64,000 bases of DNA from Paralithodes platypus (Eukaryota > Arthropoda > Malacostraca > Decapoda > Lithodidae): assembly GCA_032716605.1 (NCBI GenBank), contig CM064572.1, positions 38,594,415 through 38,658,414 of the forward strand. Reading direction: 5' to 3'. A model generated the notes under the pieces. The model worked only from the letters and a program-made list of their open reading frames with translations. It made no database searches and was not told the DNA's origin. The translations under genes were made by a program, and so were the position numbers. Below are positions 11,427 to 20,267 of the stretch, one piece after another (the stretch's first letter is position 1; every line of letters starts with the position of its first letter).

Positions 11427-11763
11427 TTAAAGTAGGACGGGGGATTGTTCTGGACCTCCTTCTCCCTCACGTCTTGCCCCATTAGTTTCAGATTCTAGGA
11501 CGTTTGGCCCATTAGATTGGTGATTTTAAGAACTTACGCTCCATTTCTTTGTCAATAATAAGACCTGTCGTGCCATTATGGTGTCGAATTTTTCCTGGTG
11601 ATCGATAGCAATCCTGTCATTTAGGTAAAACCTGCCTTTTACAAATGTATCTAGAAGGGGGGTATTGGGGATGTGTTTTGTATAGCTTGATGGAGGTCTA
11701 GGGAAGAAACTAAAATACTACATAATAAATACATCGACCAGTAAATAAACCCATCCCCCTTAA
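11427..11763 (+). mobile_element. TTAA-B miniature element, copy 2
   Basis: Bounded by TTAA at 11427-11430 and CCCCCTTAA at 11755-11763. Its inside matches the other copies: GACGTTTGGCCCATTAG, TCATTTAGGTAAAACC and GATGGAGGTCTAGGGA. No coding capacity. Confidence 0.65.
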
Positions 11764-11784
11764 CACATCTTAACCAACCCTTTG

Positions 11785-11878
11785 AACTACCACAGATCCT
11801 TCCTAAGCTCCATAATATCGTCTAAATCTAACTAGAATAAAATCTAACACACGTCGCTGGTACTCAATTTAGGGTTAA
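11785..11878. mobile_element. TTAA-A miniature element, copy 2 (half)
   Basis: Contains CTACCACAGATCCTTCCTAAGC, ATCGTCTAAAT and ACGTCGCTGGTACT, ending in TTAA at 11875-11878. This is the right half of the element seen at 37470-37681. Confidence 0.55.
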
Positions 11879-11989
11879 TGAATTATGGTTGAGCGGAGTT
11901 TATTGGGCTGGAAGAGGACGCATGCACACACTTTGATGTTATCAATAGACGACAGGTAGTGATCTGGGAGAGTCTGTTATATAACGTTG

Positions 11990-12060
11990 ATTGATAGATA
12001 GATAGATAGATAGATAGATAGACTGATATGTGGATGGATAGATAGATCGATACATAGATA
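11990..12060. repeat. (GATA)n tetranucleotide repeat
   Basis: About 18 imperfect TAGA units. Confidence 0.9.
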
Positions 12061-12149
12061 AATATATGGATAGGCATGGGCAGAAAACCAGATCGATTGA
12101 TATACATAATTATACAGTATAGATGGTACACACAAATATCTTGGGAGAA

Positions 12150-12236
12150 CACACACACACGCACACACACACATACATACATACATGTGTGTGTGTGTGT
12201 GTGTATGTATGTAGGTATGTATGTGTGTGTGTATGT
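12150..12236. repeat. Inverted CA/GT microsatellite
   Basis: A CA run with three ACAT units is followed directly by the mirror GT run with TATG units, meeting at ACATGT near 12184. The whole can fold back on itself. Confidence 0.85.
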
Positions 12237-12242
12237 GCGTAT

Positions 12243-12450
12243 TCATCATTGTAGTTCGACAGTAATTGAGTCCTGGCTCGTATTGTCCCGTTTTCTAGAC
12301 ATTATTATCAATGACAATTACCCATCTCCTTGCTCAAGGGAGATGGTAACCACCGTCTGTGTCAGAAAACCTTCATCAACCTGAGGGAGATTAGAACCCC
12401 GGCCTGCTGGGTTGCAGGCAGACACGGGACCCCTGAGCTAGCCTCGCAGC
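12243..12450 (-). mobile_element. tRNA-derived SINE, copy 1
   Basis: The minus strand carries RNA polymerase III promoter boxes: an A-box-like GGCTAGCTCAGGGG (12430-12443) and a B-box-like GGGGTTCTAATCT (12388-12400), separated as in a tRNA. A foldable GCCTGC...GCAGGC stem lies between them. A non-tRNA body of about 140 bp follows. A second copy with the same body is at 25285-25503. Both are preceded, in SINE orientation, by a CA-rich tract. The source tRNA is not assigned. Confidence 0.75.
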
Positions 12451-12557
12451 TGTGTATGTATGTATGTGTGTGTGTGTGTGTGTATGTGTGTGTGTGTGTG
12501 TGTATGTATGTGTGTGTTTGTATGTGTGTGTACATGTGTGTGTGTGTGTATGTATTT
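12451..12557. repeat. (GT)n microsatellite, module 1
   Basis: TGTG/TATG repeat sharing a specific interrupted pattern (TTTGTATGTGTGTGTACATG) with 25549-25580. It is cut by the LTR retrotransposon and resumes at 20190. Confidence 0.85.
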
Positions 12558-14175
12558 TGTTACGTATCTTGATCGTCAAGTGGTTAACTTGATGAATCTC
12601 GATAGCACAGAGATATATATTAAGGTATCAGTCAGCTGAAGGCAAAACAAAAGTAAAATCTAATAAAATTATTTCCTGTTGTTGCTTCCTTTCCTTTTGG
12701 ATCTTAGGACTTAGTATCCTTTATTGACTGATACTCTTTAATTATGAAAAATACTGAAACTAATTAAAGTCATGTAGTATTTATAAAGAATTATTATTTA
12801 ACCTAAGCTTAGTAGGCTATGGTTATGAACCGAAGAAGTTATATCTAAAGAAGGACTATTAATTCTATAAAAAGTCTTGAAAGATAAATATTAAAGTAAG
12901 AATATTTCTGTCTCTTACCCTTTTTGAAATGAATAGATAGTTTTCTATATGTCCTTTTATTTATACTTAATGTAATTATTCTTGGTTCTTGTCTTACGTT
13001 AATAGTATTATATTATTATTATCATCAGGATTTATATCAAAGTCACATAAAAAGTTAGATATATATTTAATAATTAGTCAAATGTATTTCTTAACCACGT
13101 AACATTGAGGTTTGATTATGAGTAAATTAAGTTACAGGATCGCTTCATAGATTCGATTCAGGTCTCACTCAAATAATATGAAAAGCAAAAATAATATTTT
13201 GAAGCTAAAAGAATTTTCTTCAGCTTAGGAAATCACTATAAGTAATATAAACACAGCCATGTTAGTCTAAGGCGATATTACTAATACGAGACAATAGCAT
13301 CACCGTACTAAGCACCGTTAAGCAATGTAAGCTTAATTCAAAGAAAATGAAAGAACTCGTAAGTATTAATATAAAACAATAGTATTACTTTCATCATAAC
13401 CCAATTACTTAAAGAGTTGCTTTAGTCCACAAGTTAGTCAACTAAAATAGTTAAGTACATAAATAGTAGCGTTAACGTTAATTCCCAATCAAATAGTTAA
13501 GTACATAAATAGTAGCGTTAACGTTAATTTCCAATCAAATAGTTAAGTACATAATAGTAGCGTTAACGTTAATTCCCAATCAAATAGTTAAGCACATAAT
13601 AGTAGCGTTAACGTTAATTCCCAATCAAATAGTTAAGCACATAATAGTAGCGTTAACGTTAATTCCCAATCACATATCTCACTAACCAACATAACGTAAG
13701 TGTTTACACCGAACACACTTAACACACATTTATATAATCTGACTGACAGTCACAATCCCATTATAATACTTCACCCCGTCTTCCTCCAGCTGCAAGTTCA
13801 CCTTCCCCAACTCCAAATGAGACTGATTTGAATGCCCACTACTCGGGTCTTATATACTAAACAATGATGGTGTAGGAACGAATCAGGAGGCGGGGGGTGG
13901 TGCCCGCTCCAATCACAGCTCCTCGAGTTGCATAGCAGGTGCATGGTCCAATCACAGCTCCTGGCGTCGAACATACGTCATAGCGTCGATCATCGAAGTA
14001 GTTTGCAGGGTCCCCCATGACGCACGCAGGTGTGAAGGCTTGTTTGCTGGTATGCAGGCTAGCTGGTTTCCCACTCGCTAGTTCGCTCGCTAGTTTGCTT
14101 CGCCGTTTGGGTAGTTTGAACCTCCTTCAACTCTAATTCTAACTCTTAAATTAACATACAGGGCTCCGTATGTCA
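12558..14175 (-). repeat. 3' LTR
   Basis: Plus-strand ends are TGTTACGTATCTTGATCG and GGGCTCCGTATGTCA, so it reads TGACATACGG...GTAACA in the element's sense. The 1618-bp length is shorter than the 5' LTR because it has five copies of an internal unit of about 45 bp (13446-13672) instead of six. No ORF. Confidence 0.92.
13446..13672. repeat. Tandem repeat inside 3' LTR (five units)
   Basis: Units of 45-47 bp containing AATAGTTAAGTACATAA and TAGCGTTAACGTTAATT; GCGTTAACGTTAA is a palindrome-rich core. The 5' LTR has six units (about 19411-19686). Confidence 0.88.
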
Positions 14176-14195
14176 GACCTCCCCCCTAGAAAAGA
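14176..14195 (-). promoter_or_regulatory. Polypurine tract
   Basis: The minus strand reads TCTAGGGGGGAGGTC immediately before the 3' LTR. This is the expected position and composition for the plus-strand primer of an LTR retrotransposon. Confidence 0.7.
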
Positions 14196-14406
14196 GTTTA
14201 AGGAGTATAGTACATAATATTAAACAGAATACATAAATAGATTCACCACCAGATTGGCAATAGCAAGATTATAAAGAGGATATAATAAGGATATCACCCA
14301 AAGTAGGCAACGTCTCCAGGTACCACATCAGAACATAGCCGGAACGTAGCTGGAGCGTTATTCGAACTGCAAGGCATCTCACAGCTGAAGGCTTGACAGC
14401 GCACTA
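14196..14406 (-). other. Non-coding remnant between truncated RT and 3' LTR
   Basis: About 210 bp with no RT or RNase H similarity that I can see. This is where most of the RT and all of RNase H would be expected, so it marks the deletion. Confidence 0.6.
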
Positions 14407-14815
14407 CTAAAGCATGATATTTACCTCGCTACAAGGGAGAGCTAGTTGCCAAAATCCTCTCATTAAATTAAACTTACTGCTGTATGAGGCCAACCCGGTA
14501 AATGTAATCTTTGATCCGTGGCAGTGGGTAGGTATCGTTCTTTGTGACAGCATTAACTTGCCTATAGTCCCTACAAAACCTATGGCTCCTGTCTGGCTTT
14601 GGCACAAGTATGACCGGACTACTCCACTGGCTGAAGGCCCTAGTGATCAGTTCGTTAGATAACATAAAGTCAAGCTCGACCTGCAGTATACTCCTGCGTT
14701 GTGGCGAGACACGGTAGGGGGATAGTTTAATGGGAGTTGCATCCCCTACGTCGATGTCGTGCACGGCTAAAGAAGCGAGCCCTGGAGTATCACGGAACAC
14801 ACTGGGAGACTGAGA
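14407..14815 (-). pseudogene. Truncated reverse transcriptase N-terminus, downstream of integrase
   Basis: The frame 14800-14474 carries the start of a Ty3/gypsy-type RT: DIDVGDATPIKLSPYRVSP, then WSSPVILVPKPDRSHRFCRDY and RQVNAVTKNDTYPLPRI. A shift near 14490 moves to the frame ending at 14407, which adds SKFNLMRGFWQLAL; here the family's catalytic KFDL has Asn for Asp. The YxDD motif, thumb and RNase H are absent. The linker to integrase is continuous (DQANQLI ... PSVFRDTPG) with one shift near 14815, so RT truly follows integrase and is not a neighbouring insertion. Confidence 0.85.
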
Positions 14816-16562
14816 TAAAACAGATTAGTTGGTTCGCTTGATCAGAGGGAAGATGACATAGTTTAGATGGTAATTCCCCCCAAGCTACTGAATTGTACTG
14901 AAAGTTGGATAGGCTACATGACAAGTCAAAGTCTGCATGGATACCTTCAGGCTCTGGAACAGTCTGTTGCGGGTCAGTAAGAGAACTGAAAACTTCGTCC
15001 GCACCAGGCTGTCCACAGGTCCTGACATTCACTGCCACAGTGTGAGAATCTGGAAGAGAGGAATCAGGGGACCTATGGTAGGGTTTCAACATATTTATAT
15101 GGAATACTTGCGTGGGCTTTCTCCTGTCTGGGGTAGTTACTAGATAATCGGTAATGCTCACCCTCCGAATGATCTTATATGGGCCCCTGAACTTGGCAGA
15201 TAAAGGTTGGCCAAAAAGGGGGAGCAGGACCAAAACCTCATCACCGGGCTTAAACTCCCTCTCACGGGCTCTTCTGTCATACCAGGTCTTCATGGAGCTT
15301 TTAGCCACTGTCAGGTTTTGAGCGGCAAACTCACATGAGGATCTCAGCCAGGTTTTGAAATCGGAAACATACTTGAGGAGGTTTTGGTTCCCCTCCTGGC
15401 CAACTAGGCTATCCTGCAATAGTTGCAAAGGACCTCTTACCTGGTGACCGAAAACTAGCTCATTAGGGGAAAAACCCAGGAATTCAGTTGGAACCTCACG
15501 AGTAGCAAATAAAAGAAAAGGTACCCCCTTATCCCACTCAACTCCGGTCTCTGTACAATACTTACGTAACATTCCCTTTAATGTCTGATGATATCGTTCG
15601 AGAACCCCTTGACTCTCTGGGTGGTAGGTGCTAGACTTAACATGCTCGATACCCAACTCCTTCAGGGACTGCTGGAAAATGTTAGGGGTAAAGTTAGTTC
15701 CTTGATCACTTTGCACCTCATGGGGGAAACCCATTCTGGTGAAGAATTTGAGCAGTTCCTTGATGACAGTTGGAGCAGAGGTAGTCCTTAAGGGTATAGC
15801 CTCTGGGTAGCGAGTTGCCATGTCCATGATAGTTAATAAATACATGTTACCTTGGGAAGTCTTAGGCAATGGGCCTACAATGTCCACTACCACCCGAGTA
15901 AAAGGATTCTCGAAAACGGGCAAGGGCACCAGAGGATGTACAGGAACCTTCTGATTAGGTTTTCCTGTCATCTGGCAAGTGTGACACACTCTACAAAACT
16001 CCACTACATCTGCACGCATTCCTGGCCAGTAAAAGTGGGCTCTGATTCTGTCTAGAGTTTTTCTCACACCTAGGTGTCCTGCCAATGGTATACAATGTGC
16101 CATTTCCATGATATCTCTACGACAAGGTTTGGGGACTACTACTTGATGGACGTCCCAAGCCCCGTCATCGATTGGTCTGTGTGGCGGTCTCCATCTTCGC
16201 CACAATACTCCTCCTTTGAGGTAGAAACATTCACCACCCTCCTTCTCACATTCCTCTTCACTCATGGACCTGGCAGCTAACTCCTTGCATTCACTATCAT
16301 CTCTCTGTAGCTCTACCAGGCCACTAGGACAATTTGGAGGGGTTTCATGGTCATCGTTAGGGTCAAGATGAGCCATAAAGGTTTCCGATAAATCCACCTC
16401 AGTCACATCATCAGGCACAGTTGGAGCGTCATTCACACTCTCATCATCCCTTTCATCAACTCTTACATTCGGTACATTTCTGTCTGAGGGAACTGCTACT
16501 TGAGACATTGAACGTGTGACAGCACACAGGGAAAACTGTTGGCATCTCCTTTTCGAGCTCAC
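14790..16562 (-). pseudogene. Integrase of the Gmr1-like element
   Basis: The 590-residue frame is a DDE integrase, which would insert the element's cDNA. An N-terminal linker (CAVTRSMSQ) is followed by an HHCC zinc finger with H156, H163, C193 and C196. The catalytic core has D227 (VVVDIVGPLP), D286 (QSDQGTNF) and E322 (QGVLERYHQ), the last two in D-x35-E spacing. A GPY-type domain follows, with KFRGPYKI near 457-464 and HINMLKPYH near 488-496. All catalytic residues are present. The frame overlaps the protease frame by about 107 bases; a 2-base loss in a GT run near 16525 explains this, because VFPVC in one frame continues as AVTRSMS in the other. Without a fused protease this copy is probably helper-dependent. 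Confidence 0.9.
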
Positions 16563-16968
16563 CGGTTAGTGGCTCGTTAACAGGGGAAAGTGGCAAAATG
16601 GGGTCTGGTCGGACCTTCTCACCTGCTACATCATTCCCCAAAAGGAGTGTTACCCCAGACACAGGGATATCTTGGGACCTACACAAAGCTATGGTGGCCT
16701 CACCCTGTAGTAACTCACATTCAATTTCGCCTTTTACCAAGTATGCATAAAACTGGCCTCCAGCACCTCTCATTACAACTGGTTCGCCAGGTGGGCGCTC
16801 AGTGTAAGGATTCACCATGAGGGTGCTAGTAGAACCTGTGTCTCTCAGAATGTTTACCTCATGCATACAACCATTTAATCTCACGTTGCCAGATGAAATA
16901 AAGGGACGGTAACTGTCCTGCACTGATGGTGAAATTATTATTGGCTTAACCCTAGTGGGTTGCACCAC
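16456..16968 (-). pseudogene. Retropepsin-like protease region
   Basis: The frame carries the retroviral-type aspartic protease signature EVNILRDTGSTSTLM with the catalytic DTGS, and a later TLLLGNDVAG where the family has an ILG-type flap/core strand. It starts after the gag stop in another frame (VVQPTRVKP), so gag and pol are separated by a frame change. Its C-terminal 36 or so residues after FPVC are out of frame relative to integrase. The protease would process the polyprotein; DTGS is intact. Confidence 0.85.
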
Positions 16969-16976
16969 ACATGCTA

Positions 16977-18443
16977 CTACACCCCGTCTAGATGATTTAC
17001 GTTAGTTGCTAGGTACTCCTTCTGTCGGGAGTCCTGCATTAAAGGAACTTTTGGTGCTAGGTACTCCTTCTGTCGGGAATCCTGCATTAAAGGAATTTTT
17101 GGTGCTAGGTACTCCTTCTGTCGGGAGCCCTGCATTAAATGCACATATGGAATTTGAGATACGGCGGCAACTGTCTGCCCCGATCTCTCGGTTTTCTCCT
17201 TGGCCCAGCACTGATAAGCTAGGTGGCCTCTCATGCCACAAAAAGTACATACTTTAGGGATAACGGGAACGTTCCCTCTTTGAGCATTACTATTACTTTG
17301 GGGCCCACCTCTGTTACCATTGCCCTGAGTCGCATTTTTAGTTGGGGGAACAATTCTATTTTGGCTAGCTGGGGAAGACGTTATAGGCTTGTGACTGGGT
17401 CTGTCAGATTTGTGATTGGGATACTTAAAATTAGAACTAGAATTATCGTAGGGCTTCTTTCCACGAAATTTGTTGTTGAGCACGTATGTGTCAGCCATGT
17501 CAGCGGCGTCGGCAAGACAATCTACCTTTTTCCCCTTTAAATGATAGGATACAGAAGAATCAATTTTCCATAAGAAATTTTCTAACAGGACCAACTCCTT
17601 CAGATCGTTGTAGCTTGTGACTTTCTTACTCTTGACCCAATGATTGAAAGTTTTAGTCATGGTCCTGGCAAATACCTTATCGGTTTCTTCTACTTTCTTC
17701 TGGTTTTTACGGAAAGATTGCCTGTAAGCCTCAGGCTGCAATTGATAGGTTTTTAAGATAGCTTCTTTGAGATTGTCATAATCCTGCCTAACTTCTGCTA
17801 CTTCTGACAAATACGTGGCTCGACCCTGCCCTGTCAAAACGGTTTGTAACATAAAAGGCCATTGATCTCTTGTCCACTTCATACCTCCAGCAACTTCCTC
17901 AAACAAAACAAAGAAATCCTGCACATTATCCTCAGTGAAAGGTGGAATGACACTGGTCATAGTTAATCCCAGAGGGGGAGCAATTAAGGGAGCATTTGTA
18001 TTGACATTTAGTTGAGCCGTACGATATTGATATTCATATTGTTCGGTCGTTGCTCTGGCTTTTATGCTAGCTTCTTCGGTATTTATTCTGGCTAGTTCTA
18101 TTTTTAGTCTGGCTTGTTCGGCATTTAGTCTGGTTTGTTCGGTCTTTATTCTGGCTAGTTCCAGTACTTGATCACCGGTCAAACCAGGTGGCACTTGTTC
18201 ATCAAGCTGGCTAGGTCTACTCGGGATCCCACCAACTGCTCCGTCACCCTCCCCGCCTTCTACAGGGAACAGGTGGGTTTTTATGGTCTGAGCCACCTCT
18301 ACTTTAGACATGTTTGAGACAGTTAATTGGAAATGTGAGGCAAGCACTTTCAGTTCGGATTTTGACAGACAGTCAATATCAGGGGCTGTGGGTTCTGATT
18401 CTATGAAAACTCTAGCATCTTCGTCATTAATTAGTTGAGGCAT
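16977..18443 (-). CDS. Gag with SCAN-like capsid and CCHC knuckle
   Basis: The intact 488-residue frame starts at ATG 18443, close after the primer site. Residues about 25-60 form a SAP-like helical segment (LSKSELKVLASHFQL). Residues 91-135 are a coiled coil of RLNAEQARLK-type heptads. Residues 160-230 resemble a capsid N-terminal part (FTEDNVQDFFVLFEEV). Residues 233-325 (QPEAYRQSFR ... WVKSKKVTSYNDLKELVLLENFL) resemble the SCAN domain, known to derive from Gmr1-like gag. A CCHC nucleocapsid knuckle uses C399, C402, H407 and C412. The C-terminus has three 16-residue repeats (QDSRQKEYLAPK) at about 436-480. It should assemble particles and package RNA. SCAN homology is judged by eye. Confidence 0.88.
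   Translation of the reverse strand: MPQLINDEDARVFIESEPTAPDIDCLSKSELKVLASHFQLTVSNMSKVEVAQTIKTHLFPVEGGEGDGAVGGIPSRPSQLDEQVPPGLTGDQVLELARIKTEQTRLNAEQARLKIELARINTEEASIKARATTEQYEYQYRTAQLNVNTNAPLIAPPLGLTMTSVIPPFTEDNVQDFFVLFEEVAGGMKWTRDQWPFMLQTVLTGQGRATYLSEVAEVRQDYDNLKEAILKTYQLQPEAYRQSFRKNQKKVEETDKVFARTMTKTFNHWVKSKKVTSYNDLKELVLLENFLWKIDSSVSYHLKGKKVDCLADAADMADTYVLNNKFRGKKPYDNSSSNFKYPNHKSDRPSHKPITSSPASQNRIVPPTKNATQGNGNRGGPQSNSNAQRGNVPVIPKVCTFCGMRGHLAYQCWAKEKTERSGQTVAAVSQIPYVHLMQGSRQKEYLAPKIPLMQDSRQKEYLAPKVPLMQDSRQKEYLATNVNHLDGV
17005..17150 (-). repeat. 48-bp tandem repeat in gag (three units)
   Basis: Three units starting GTGCTAGGTACTCCTTCTG, 48 bp each, encode the 16-residue LMQDSRQKEYLAPKVP-type repeats directly after the zinc knuckle. 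The length is a multiple of three, so the frame is kept. Confidence 0.9.
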
Positions 18444-18503
18444 GATTAATATTTGATTTTTAAGTAGTGAAACGTTAATGAAACTGAGTGAAACTGTATG
18501 AAA

Positions 18504-18524
18504 CGAATCCTGGCAAGGTCGCCA
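18504..18524 (-). promoter_or_regulatory. Primer binding site
   Basis: The minus strand reads TGGCGACCTTGCCAGGATT six bases after the 5' LTR end. It begins with the complement of CCA and continues as the complement of an acceptor stem and T-arm (CGAATCCTGG...), so it should pair with a tRNA 3' end. A Ser- or Arg-type tRNA is possible; I do not assign it. Confidence 0.75.
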
Positions 18525-18530
18525 CTCTTC

Positions 18531-20189
18531 TGTTACGTATCTTGATCGTCAAGTGGTTAACTTGATGAATCTAGATAGCACAGAGATATATATTAAGGTA
18601 TCAGTCAGCTGAAGGCAAAACAAAAGTAAAATCTAATAAAATTATTTCCTGTTGTTGCTTCCTTTCCTTTTGAATCTTAGGACTTAGTATCCTTTATTGA
18701 CTGATACTCTTTAATTATGAAAAATACTGAAACTAATTAAAGTCATGTAGTATTTATAAAGAATTATTATTTAACCGAAGCTTAGTAGGCTATGGTTATG
18801 AACCGAAGAAGTTATATCTAAAGAAGGACTATTAATTCTATAAAAAGTCTTGAAAGATAAATATTAAAGTAAGAATATTTCTGTCTCTTACCCTTTTTGA
18901 AATGAATAGTTTTCTATATGTCCTTTTATTTATATTTAATGTAATTATTCTTGGTTCTTGTCTTACGTTAATAGTATTATATTATTATTATCATCAGAAT
19001 TTATATCAAAGTCACATAAAAAGTTAGATATATATTTAATAATTAGTCAAATGTATTTCTTACCCACGTAACATTGAGGTTTGATTATGAGTAAATTAAG
19101 TTACAGGATCGCTTCATAGATTCGATTCAGGTCTCACTCAAATAATATGAAAAGCAAATATAATATTTTGAAGCTAAAAGAATTTTCTTCAGCTTAGGAA
19201 ATCACTATAAGTAATATTAACACAGCCATGTTAGTCTAAGGCGATATTACTAATACGAGACAATAGCATCACCGTACTAAGCACCGTTAAGCAATGTAAG
19301 CTTAATTCAAAGAAAATGAAAGAACTCGTAAGTATTAATATAAAACAATAGTATTACTTTCATCATAACCCAATTACTTAAAGAGTTGCTTTAGTCCACA
19401 AGTTAGTCAACTAAAATAGTTAAGTACATAATAGTAGCGTTAACGTTAATTCCCAATCAAATAGTTAAGTACATAAATAGTAGCGTTAACGTTAATTCGC
19501 AATCAAATAGTTAAGTACATAAATAGTAGCGTTAACGTTAATTTCCAATCAAATAGTTAAGTACATAATAGTAGCGTTAACGTTAATTCCCAATCAAATA
19601 GTTAAGCACATAATAGTAGCGTTAACGTTAATTCCCAATCAAATAGTTAAGCACATAATAGTAGCGTTAACGTTAATTCCCAATCACATATCTCACTAAC
19701 CAACATAACGTAAGTGTTTACACCGAACACACTTAACACACATTTATATAATCTGACGGACAGTCACAATCCCATTATAATACTTCACCCCGTCTTCCTC
19801 CAGCTGCAAGTTCACCTTCCCCAACTCCAAATGAGACTGATTTGAATGCCCACTATTCGGGTCTTATATACTAAACAATGATGGTGTAGGAACGAATCAG
19901 GAGGCGGGGGGTGGTGCCCGCTCCAATCACAGCTCCTCGAGTTGCATAGCAGGTGCATGGTCCAATCACAGCTCCTGGCGTCGAACATACGTCATAGCGT
20001 CGGTCATCGAAGTAGTTTGCAGGGTCCCCCATGACGCCCGCAGGTGTGAAGGCTTGTTTGCTGGTATGCAGGCTAGCTGGTTTCCCACTCGCTAGTTCGC
20101 TCGCTAGTTTGCTTCGCCGTTTGGGTAGTTTGAACCTCCTTCAACTCTAATTCTAACTCTTAAATTAACATACAGGGCTCCGTATGTCA
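18531..20189 (-). repeat. 5' LTR
   Basis: 1659 bp with the same ends as the 3' LTR; only scattered single-base differences are visible over most of the length. It has six internal tandem units (about 19411-19686). It should hold the promoter for the minus-strand transcript. Confidence 0.92.
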
Positions 20190-20267
20190 GAATGTGTGTA
20201 TGTATGTGTGTGTGTGTGTGTGCATGTATGTGTGTGTGTGTGTATATATGTGTGTGTGTGTTTGTGC
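20190..20267. repeat. (GT)n microsatellite, module 1 continuation
   Basis: TGTG/TATG repeat that continues the tract cut at 12557 and leads directly into the GTGGW satellite. Confidence 0.85.

Larger units (their letters stand above)
12558..20189 (-). mobile_element. Gmr1-like LTR retrotransposon, internally deleted
   Basis: Full-length in its ends and lying on the minus strand: 5' LTR 18531-20189, primer site, gag, protease, integrase, RT start, polypurine tract and 3' LTR 12558-14175. Pol order is protease-integrase-RT; Ty3/gypsy elements normally have RT and RNase H before integrase. RT stops after its first motifs and RNase H is absent. The LTRs run TG...CA and look almost identical apart from one tandem unit. 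The element lies in a (GT)n tract, which is why I cannot recognise a target duplication. Small indels break protease/integrase and integrase/RT continuity. Confidence 0.88.

Noticed and set aside
12388..12443. A tRNA gene on the minus strand
   Set aside because: Boxes A and B are present, but no complete cloverleaf with an acceptor stem can be drawn and the same body recurs at 25285-25503. It is a SINE head.
14474..16562. Integrase-before-RT order explained by a second element inserted downstream
   Set aside because: The linker DQANQLI...PSVFRDTPG runs directly from the integrase C-terminus into the RT start with only a one-base shift, and relatives of this type carry the same linker.
12558..20189. 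Target site duplication for the LTR element
   Set aside because: The bases flanking the two LTRs (TGTATTT and GAATGTG) do not match, and the (GT)n context makes short matches meaningless.
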